This document shows, one piece after another, positions 57,348-64,000 of a stretch of DNA of 64,000 nucleotides. The notes under the pieces are model-generated. The model had not been told where the DNA came from. It made no database searches and was given only the letters and a program-made list of their open reading frames with translations. The stretch is from Eunapius fragilis (lineage: Eukaryota; Porifera; Demospongiae; Spongillida; Spongillidae), in assembly GCA_963681505.1 (NCBI GenBank), contig OY811974.1, positions 4,953,501-5,017,500 of the forward strand, given 5' to 3'. Both the position numbers and the translations under genes were made by a program. The first letter of the stretch is position 1; every line of letters begins with the position of its first letter.

Positions 57348-59683
57348 TTATATATACATTCTTTTTATTACCCTCTTCTTGTGCTTATCCCTCAAGCTAT
57401 CCTTCATTTCCCATTGTATCTTAAATCCTTTTACTGTCCCAATGTATCCCTTAAGTTGTAGTGCACTCGTTACATACTTACCTTCAATAAGAGCTACTCG
57501 TTTAGGAGAAAGGTTTAGCTTTTCACATTTTTTTTATACAACGATTTTGACATCTCCTCATCCGTAAACAATGATTGCATAAGTCGCCTAGCATATTTGC
57601 TAGGCTCAGTGGCTGGAATGGCCAGCAGATTCACACCAATTTATCTGTAAGGTGTTAAAAATAAATCAACCCATGTGTATAACTTATGTACACTTACAGT
57701 TGTGAAATGCTTGACATCCTCAACATTAGTGATTACCCGAGGAGCATGTGCAGGGATGGTAGACTAAACATACAAAGTAGAAAATGTAACCACTAATTAA
57801 TTTTTTATTTCCATTACCTTTGTATCACTAGCTGATAGCCACATCTGCTTCAGCTCCAGAAGAGTGGTATTGATGGATTTCTGAAAATGACTGTTTCAAA
57901 TACATCCTCTAATCTTGTACATAAATTTACCAAGTAGAACAAACAATCTCCGGCCGGCTCAAGAGAACATGTATCCTTATTATTTCATTTTTGGGGAGAA
58001 GAGGAAGAGGAAGCAGAATGAGGAGAAGAACCTTGTATTAATTTTTTTTTGTTAAATTATCACTTACCGTTTTGGTTATTATTATCACTTGAAACAAGAT
58101 TGATATTAAATTCAATATGATTAAATTGCTGTTTGGTTGCAATATTTACCTTGTTCTGGTGTATTTTCTTTATCTTCATCAATGGTGATTGGGTTCTGAT
58201 TTGTTTCACTCTAAAGGAAAGGTGCAATGTTAATAGTATTATTACACACATCATTGCTAACTGTTTGAGACTGATCTTCATTCGGCCAAACAAAAGTAGA
58301 TGATTGTTGTGGCAACTGAGTTTCTGCATTCTGAATCATGTATTGATGACATTTGATACATATATATCATTACAACAATGTATATAATTGTTTTATAATT
58401 ATGTTACCATATATGTTTGAGCTTCATCCACACTTTGTTTTGTGTGTGGTTGTGCCTGGTCCTGTGATCCCCATGACAGGTGGTTTTTTCTCTGCAGGAA
58501 ATTAACAAACAATGCTATAAGTAAGATTGTAGTTATTTTATTACAAAGAGCATAAAAACTAAGGTATAGTGTACTTTTTGGAATTTTTTTACTGCAAAAT
58601 ATTATACAATTAAGTAAACAAATCATTAATAGTTAGAACCTGTAATTATCTTTTTAATCTATAACCTTTGGTTTTGGTTCTACTTCATCTGATGTGCTAT
58701 CACTGCTGTCCTCTTCCTCCCTTTGCCGCTTCAGAGGGGCTGGCTTCCTAGGCTTTTCATCTATACGTAAGTATACATTAACATTCCCATTTACCATTAT
58801 TAGATTAATCATTTACCGTGTATATTTACAATAGCAACATCTTGTCGCTCTCCTTTTTCCGAATTCCATACCACTTTTAATTCTGCAAGCAAATCAGTGG
58901 AGCTGAATGAACTTCCGTCCTCATCTTCAAGTTGTGATGATTTTACAACAAATAGCTTATTTGTTCTTAAACTCTTCACAGTACACCATTCTGTACAAAA
59001 CAATATTATTTACAGTATGTATTGTATAAGCACAACATTTAACATCTTATTCTATGATCTGGACCAGGATAAGCTATAATTTCCATTTGCCCGTTGACAC
59101 AGACTACTGTCGCGCTAAATGTAAGCTATGAATGATATATACGGCAGCATGAGAGTACTGTATCAGCTGCTCTTGATAGTCAAAGGAAGTACACAAGTAA
59201 CCAATAATAGTATTCATATAATTAAGCGCAGCTGCTCCTCAATTCACATGACCCTGAGAAGGTAGCTTCGTGGAATTGACACGCAATGCCAGGGAATACA
59301 GTTAGATGTATATACATTACTTGCAAAACTGGCTCAAGTATAAACAACACTGTAATAAATGTACGTGATTACAAACGATCCTGAGCATTTTGATTTGTTA
59401 AACGCAAAGCTTGACCTACTAAACGTAATTTGAATACTTGCAAAACTGAGTCTGGTGCAAACAATTTTTTAGCCAACCCATATAGCAATTTCATGCACGT
59501 ATTTTTTTCTCCTAAGTATGTATATGCTTGCTCATAGTACATACTAATCTGACTACTATAAATTTGGCAAAAATTTAACAACTTAAACAACTCACAAACA
59601 CAAAGCTCACTTATTGGAGAAGGAATTGGGTTCTCCGCGTTGTCTAAGTGCTTCAACGGAATTTTCTTGGCCCGTAGACTCAT
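57348..59683 (-). CDS. Multi-exon gene with a BEN-like C-terminal domain
   Basis: Read on the minus strand. Exon 1 59683-59611 starts MSLRAKKIPLKHLDNAENP. Exon 2 58990-58817 reads KWCTVKSLRTNKLFVV and LLAELKVVWNSEKGERQD. Exon 3 58760-58666 is basic/acidic (KRQREEEDSSDS). Exon 4 is 58491-58408 and exon 5 is 58330-58262; these five keep phase. About five shorter exons follow (NQNPITIDEDKENTPEQ, SINTTLLELKQMWLSASD, STIPAHAPRVITNVEDVKHF). The last exon near 57650-57348 reads LLAIPATEPSKYARRLMQSL, FTDEEMSKSLYKK, then after a frame change in an 8-A run CEKLNLSPKRVALIEG. Its order of LF.DEE, basic, LSPKRV..I resembles a BEN domain, a DNA/protein-binding fold of chromatin repressors. A minus-strand AATAAA follows at 57312-57307. 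One junction (after 58150) does not keep phase. The gene may be captured cargo or the element's own gene. Confidence 0.55.
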
Positions 59684-59774
59684 CTCCTTGAGAAAACTTC
59701 GACGCTATACTATTAGTGATTGAACGGAAGTGTGCCTGTGTGACGTGCATGGGAGCCGGCCGCGGCATGCCGCA

Positions 59775-61965
59775 TGATATAAGAAATATTACAAGACTCT
59801 TACAAGAATCCCGCAGCGTCTATTCTTATAAGATTCCTGTTTTGTTCTTATAAGAAATACTCTTACAAGAATCCTGCAGCGTCTATTCTGATAAGATTCC
59901 TGTTTTGTTCTTATAAAAAATATTACAAGACTCTTACAAGAATCCTGCAGCGTCAATTCTTATAAGATTCCAGTTTTGATCTTATAAGAAATCTTGCGCA
60001 TGACTATTACAAGAATCCTGCAGCGTCTATTCTTATAAGATCCCTGTTTTGATCTTATAAGAAATCTTGCAAGATTCTTACAAGAATCCTGCAGCGTCTA
60101 TTCTATAAGATTGCTGTTTTGTTCTTATAAGAAGTATTACAAGACTCTTACAAGAATCCTGCAGCGTCTATTCTTATAAGATTCCTGTTTTGATCTTATA
60201 AGAAATCTTGCAAGACTCTTACGAGAATCCTGCAGCGTCAGTTCTTATAAGATTGCTGTTTTGTTCTTATAAGAAGTATTACAAGACTCTTACAAGAATC
60301 CTGCAGCGTTTATTCTTATAAGATTCCTGTTCATTCTTATAAGAAATATTACAAGACTCTTACAAGAATCCTGCAGCGCCTATTCTTATAAGATTGCTGT
60401 TTTGTTCTTATAAGAAGTATTACAAGACTCTTACAAGAATCCTACAGCGTTTATTCTTATAAGATTCCTGTTTGTTCATATAAGAAATATTACAAGACTC
60501 TTACAAGAATCCTGCAGCTTCTATTCTTATATAATATTCCTGTTTTGTTTTTAGAAGAAATATTGCAAGACTCTTACAGGAATCCTGCAGCATCTATTCT
60601 TACAAGATTCCAGTTTTGATCTTATAAGAAATCTTGCGCAAGACTATTACAAGAATCCTGCAGCGTCTATTCTTATAAGATCCCTGTTTTGATCTTATAA
60701 GAAATCTTGCAAGACTCTTACAAGAATCCTGCAGCGTCTATTCTTATAAGATTGCTGTTTTGTTCTTATAAGAAGTATTACAAGACTCTTACAAGAATCC
60801 TGCAGCTTCTATTCTTATAAGATTCCTGTTTTGATCTTATAAGAAATCTTGCAAGACTCTTACGAGAATCCTGCAGCGTCAATTCTTATAAGATTGCTGT
60901 TTTGTTCTTATAAGAAGTATTACAAGACTCTTACAAGAATCCTGCAGCGTTTATTCTTATAAGATTCCTGTTTGTTCTTATAAGAAATATTACAAGACTC
61001 TTACAAGAATCCTGCAGCGCCTATTCTTATAAGATTCCTGTTTTGTTCTTATAAGAAATCTTGCAAGACTCTTACGAGAATCCTGCAGCGTCAATTCTTA
61101 TAAGATTGCTGTTTTGTTCTTATAAGAAGTATTACAAGACTCTTACAAGAATCCTGCAGCGTTAATTCTTATAAGATTCCTGTTTGTTCTTATAAGAAAT
61201 AATACAAGACTCTTACAAGAATCCTGCAGCTTCTATTCTTATATAATATTCCTGTTTTGTTTTTAGAAGAAATATTGCAAGACTCTTACAGGAATCCTGC
61301 AGCATCAATTCTTACAAGATTCCAGTTTTGATCTTATAAGAAATATTGCAAGACTCTTACAGGAATCCTGCAGCGTCTATTCTTATAAGATTCCTGTTTG
61401 TTCTTATAAGAAATATTACAAGACTCTTACAAGAATCCTGCAGCTTCTATTCTTATATAATATTCCTGTTTTGTTTTTAGAAGAAATATTGCAAGACTCT
61501 TACAGGAATCCTGCAGCGTCAATTCTCATAAGATTCCAGTTTTGAAATCTTGCAAGACTCTTACAAGAATCCTGCAGCACCTATTCTTATAAGATTCCTG
61601 TTTTGTTCTTATAAGAAATATTACAAGACTCTTACAAGAATCCTGCAGCTTCTATTCTTATAAGATTCCTGTTTTGTTCTTATAAGAAATATTACAAGAC
61701 TCTTACAAGAATCCTGCAGCGTCTATTCTTATAAGATTCCTGTTTTGTTCCTATAAGAAATATTACAAGACTCTCACAAGAATCCTGCAGCGTCTATTCT
61801 TATAAGATTCCTATTTTGTTCCTATAAGAAATATTACAAGACTCTTACAAGAATCCTGCAGCGTCTATTCTTATAAGATTCCTGTTCTGTTCTTATAAGA
61901 AATATTACAAGACTCTTACAAGAATCCTGCAACGTCTATTCTTATAAGATCCTGTTTTTTTTATA
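59775..61965. repeat. Right satellite array, about 30 units of ~72 bp
   Basis: The unit contains CTTACAAGAATCCTGCAGCG, TCTATTCTTATAAGATTCCT and GTTTTGTTCTTATAAGAAAT. Variants (TATATAATATTCCTG with TTTTTAGAAG, or GATTCCAGTTTTGATC) recur about every 650-700 bp, showing higher-order repeats. Each unit carries short palindromes (TCTTATAAGA, AATCTTATAAGATT-like). Confidence 0.95.
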
Positions 61966-62477
61966 GGTAATTCTTACACGTTCCTATACATTTCTTTTAG
62001 GAATCTTGTAGGAATCTTATAGGGCTTTAGGATCTTACGACGCTTATTGTTTCTTACCCTTTTTCTTGCTAGGGTACGATAGAGGTGCCATTACACGTAC
62101 ACCTGCAGCTGTTAGTTCCCGCTTTCTATTTAGTTAAAAACCAACCCTCCAGTCATAGCTTCATGTCCTTAGGGCTTTTTGGTGCACAAAGTGCGTAACC
62201 ATGCGACAATAGTTGGTTTTCAAATACGTGTGCACATAAATGTGCACTTGGCGGTGAACGCGGGGTGCAATAATTGCACATAAATGTGCACTTGGCGGTC
62301 AAAGAGTTAAAGGAATAGTGCCTACACGCTACATTGTGTCACCAGATGGACATATTGTATCCTCTCAGCTCATTGTTCCCACCACCACAGCTAACAGAAA
62401 CGTTACTGTGATGTGTACAGTGCAGGATACATCATTTCAGGTTCACTCAAGTAATCCAGTGAGGCTCATTCTGCAAG

Positions 62478-62689
62478 GTACAGCTTCAATGAACAGTTAT
62501 TTTGGTAATGGTTATGATGCAAGTACAGTACATCTAATGTACTGGGCTCTTTTTCTCTAGTCCCACACCAGAGCTTCAAAGTGAGCTGTTTGATCTTTTT
62601 TGGTTGATATGTATAATTCACTTTGACACTCTGACTTCAGAGCGGAAATAAAGAATTCGACGTTGGGAATTTCAGTCCAATACCTGTAC
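62478..62689. other. Start of the intron after the Ig exon of receptor B
   Basis: Begins with the GTACAG donor. It contains an inverted pair (GAGCTTCAAAGTGAGC and TCACTTTGACACTCTGACTT-like). No exon. Confidence 0.4.
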
Positions 62690-62998
62690 AACGTGTATGC
62701 AACATCTAATTGGAAGTATCGCTAGAATTTCCATTTAGAATTTGACCCCGAATTATGAATCTCATTAAACATATGTGACCCGTCTAACAAGACTTCTGAC
62801 GATTGGATTGTTTTGCTTGTTATAGCAATCGAACTAGAAGTCAAAAATGAGCGGTTTCGTCTTTGTTTTATGTCACAGAACCACACGGTTGTAGAGAACA
62901 AAAGCTTACTGCCCGTCCTCATACCCAGTCCCGGAACATGGTGGTCTTCTTCTTCTTGGCAACACATAACTCGGGATAGGAACACTTTTAAACAATGA
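62690..62998 (-). repeat. Dispersed repeat, second copy (opposite orientation)
   Basis: Reverse-complement match to 15487-15790. On the minus strand 62985-62722 is open (MFLSRVMCCQEEEDHHVPG), while the first copy is read MSSQEAEAEAED and stops sooner. Shared blocks are non-coding in places, which favours a mobile element. Confidence 0.55.
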
Positions 62999-63389
62999 AC
63001 ATTTCACCAATAGCTTCAGAATAGGCTGGATAGGCCGCTTTCATGTAAAATAGTCGATGTTATATTTTGGTAAACAACGGTCTATGTAAGATGCATAATT
63101 AGATAACTTGTAAGACGTAATTTTAGATATGTAAAAATAAATGTATAAATAGCGAACAACTAGAGTAACGCTTCGGTGCTTCAATCGTTGTTTGATGTAT
63201 CTCTTTTTGTTAGTGAAGTTGTTTTTCTCAAAATGCCTTCACGTCAGGAATAGAAATGAGCAAAATGACGTGCGAAATACCTTCAAATTCGAGACGATGT
63301 TTTAGAATAGGCACAGGCATCCTCAGCGATACATAATATCGCAGTGATTTCAGTGATTTGGGTGTTATCAAAAGCAAAAATCAAGAAAG

Positions 63390-63659
63390 CAAGTAACTAA
63401 AAATATTCTACAAGAAAGGAAGTGATATATAGGATTTGAAGGCAATTGGTGGTGTAAAAAACATGGAAACAAGGTCTTATCAGAAGGGAAAATGTAATAG
63501 TCCTATGTTTAGCACATTTCTTGGGCATGTGTTGTTTGTATTAGGACTATTACATTTTCTCTTCTGATAAGATCTTGTTTCCTTGCTTTTTACACCACCA
63601 ATTGCCTTCAAATCCTGTATACCATCAACTTTTTCGTTGAGAATGTTTTTAGTTACTTG
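63390..63659. mobile_element. Foldback element, family H, copy 5
   Basis: Ends CAAGTAACTAAAAAT and the matching TTTTTAGTTACTTG, then TATA(T/C)AGGATTTGAAGGCAA, TTGGTGGTGTAAAAA and TAGCACA. The arm-specific block TCTTATCAGAAG is in both arms. The left arm has AACATGG where the right has AGCAAGG. Confidence 0.9.
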
Positions 63660-64000
63660 TATGAAAAGGATTTCAAACTAGCGGAACGTTAATGTATTTA
63701 TTCTGTATACACTGTGGTAGATAAAATGTGCCCCTGGAAGGACTCCCAGTGCATTGGACATTAATGCTGTATGGCTTATTCTGCTTGATTTTTTAAGGCT
63801 AGGCAGATGATCATTAAACGTTGTAGGGCTAATTAATTTCATTGTATTAACTAGAATAAATAAGCTAACTCATGCAACATCAATAGTGGGTCATTCTCAT
63901 TCCTTTCACCCAGCAAATGGACAGCACCTCTAAGATTTTGGTGCAATTTTTCATATATGATTGTCTTCATATGATAAGACATTTGACCATTTTTTACTTT
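63660..64000. other. Intron or spacer to the end of the window
   Basis: AT-rich with no exon seen. The FnIII exon of receptor B would be expected further on. Confidence 0.45.

Larger units (their letters stand above)
55988..62074. mobile_element. Inner 6.1-kb TA-flanked element with satellite arrays and a BEN-like gene
   Basis: TA is duplicated at 55986-55987 and 62075-62076, directly flanking the ends CCCTAGCAAAAAA and, on the other strand, CCCTAGCAAGAAAAA. Inside are a left array (about 165-bp units), a spliced gene on the minus strand, and a right array (about 72-bp units). Both arrays are rich in TCTTATAAGA and CTTACAAGAATC. No transposase domain is seen. Ends this short with long subterminal arrays could mark an unusual DNA transposon. 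Confidence 0.75.
55592..62306. mobile_element. Outer piggyBac-like element with TTAA target duplications (interrupted)
   Basis: TTAA occurs at 55588-55591 and 62307-62310. The ends are CTCTTTGAGCG and, on the other strand, CTCTTTGACCGCC, close to the CCCTTTG(A/C).. ends usual in piggyBac elements. The right end has two direct copies of TGCACATAAATGTGCACTTGGC as a subterminal repeat (written in part: CATAAATGTGCACTTGGCGG). Without the inner element it is about 630 bp. It sits in the Ig exon of receptor B. Confidence 0.8.
53661..62477 (+). pseudogene. Second Ig receptor gene (5' part), Ig exon split by a 6.7-kb insertion
   Basis: The signal exon 53661-53703 reads MWQPVYLLMLIPII and ends in phase 1 at GTAAGT, like the exon at 13114. 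The Ig exon begins at 55441 (VGSVVISPSNDYTTFE, FNCSGNGKFLLWTVDG) and stops matching at 55587. It resumes at 62311 (GIVPTRYIVSPDGHIVSS, VTVMCTVQDTSF) and ends at a GTACAG donor after 62477. The two halves keep the Cys, Trp and Cys of the Ig fold between them. The TTAA target site falls in frame, so the gene was intact before the insertion. The FnIII and later exons lie beyond the window. Unless the insertion is spliced out or absent from the other allele, the product is lost. Confidence 0.8.

Noticed and set aside
59775-61965. CRISPR-like array (regular repeats near 72 bp)
   Set aside because: Units are contiguous and similar along their whole length with no unique spacers, and the sequence is clearly eukaryotic; it is a satellite.

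Overview
This window is eukaryotic, most likely from an invertebrate animal. Genes are split into many short exons with GT/AG borders. It has single-pass Ig/fibronectin-type receptors, a Ty3/gypsy element, pogo/Tigger transposases, many foldback elements, long GA and CA microsatellites, and very frequent ACATGTA motifs. A marine sponge is my best guess, from the style of the N-glycan-rich Ig/FnIII proteins and the many tiny exons, but nothing here proves it.

The host genes form a two-gene module that occurs twice on the + strand. The first gene is built from many short phase-0 coiled-coil exons and ends in a large exon of charged hexapeptide repeats (GPDRDK-like). The second gene encodes a membrane receptor. 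Module A covers about 1 to 18.7 kb: degenerate coiled-coil exons, the repeat exon at 10.6-12.1 kb, then a receptor with signal peptide, Ig, FnIII, transmembrane helix and proline-rich tail at 13.1-18.7 kb. Module B starts at 31.0 kb: coiled-coil exons to 46.8 kb, a decayed repeat exon at 50.8-52.3 kb, then a receptor whose signal exon is at 53.66 kb and whose Ig exon is split between 55.4 and 62.3 kb. Within module B a set of exons is itself duplicated (37.7-39.6 and 44.9-46.8 kb).

Mobile DNA has repeatedly landed inside these modules. It includes a Ty3/gypsy element with nearly identical LTRs and a TSD but broken ORFs (5.9-10.3 kb); a 4.66-kb element with TTAA target duplications and a decayed zinc-finger/SAP protein that may be a transposase of unfamiliar type (39.7-44.3 kb); two pogo/Tigger remnants (36.2-37.3 and 47.0-48.7 kb); and a nested insertion in the second Ig exon. 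In the nest, an outer piggyBac-like TTAA element is interrupted by a 6.1-kb TA-flanked element that carries two satellite arrays and a multi-exon gene ending in a BEN-like domain (55.6-62.3 kb).

Foldback elements are numerous. One family has five copies (15.0, 20.6, 27.1, 35.5, 63.4 kb) in which the two arms of each copy match each other but differ between copies in defined blocks. The 18.7-31 kb interval holds little host coding sequence and is mostly microsatellite and hairpin DNA. I saw no rRNA, no convincing tRNA and no CRISPR array. Several reading-frame lesions lie in homopolymers, so some may be sequence errors.
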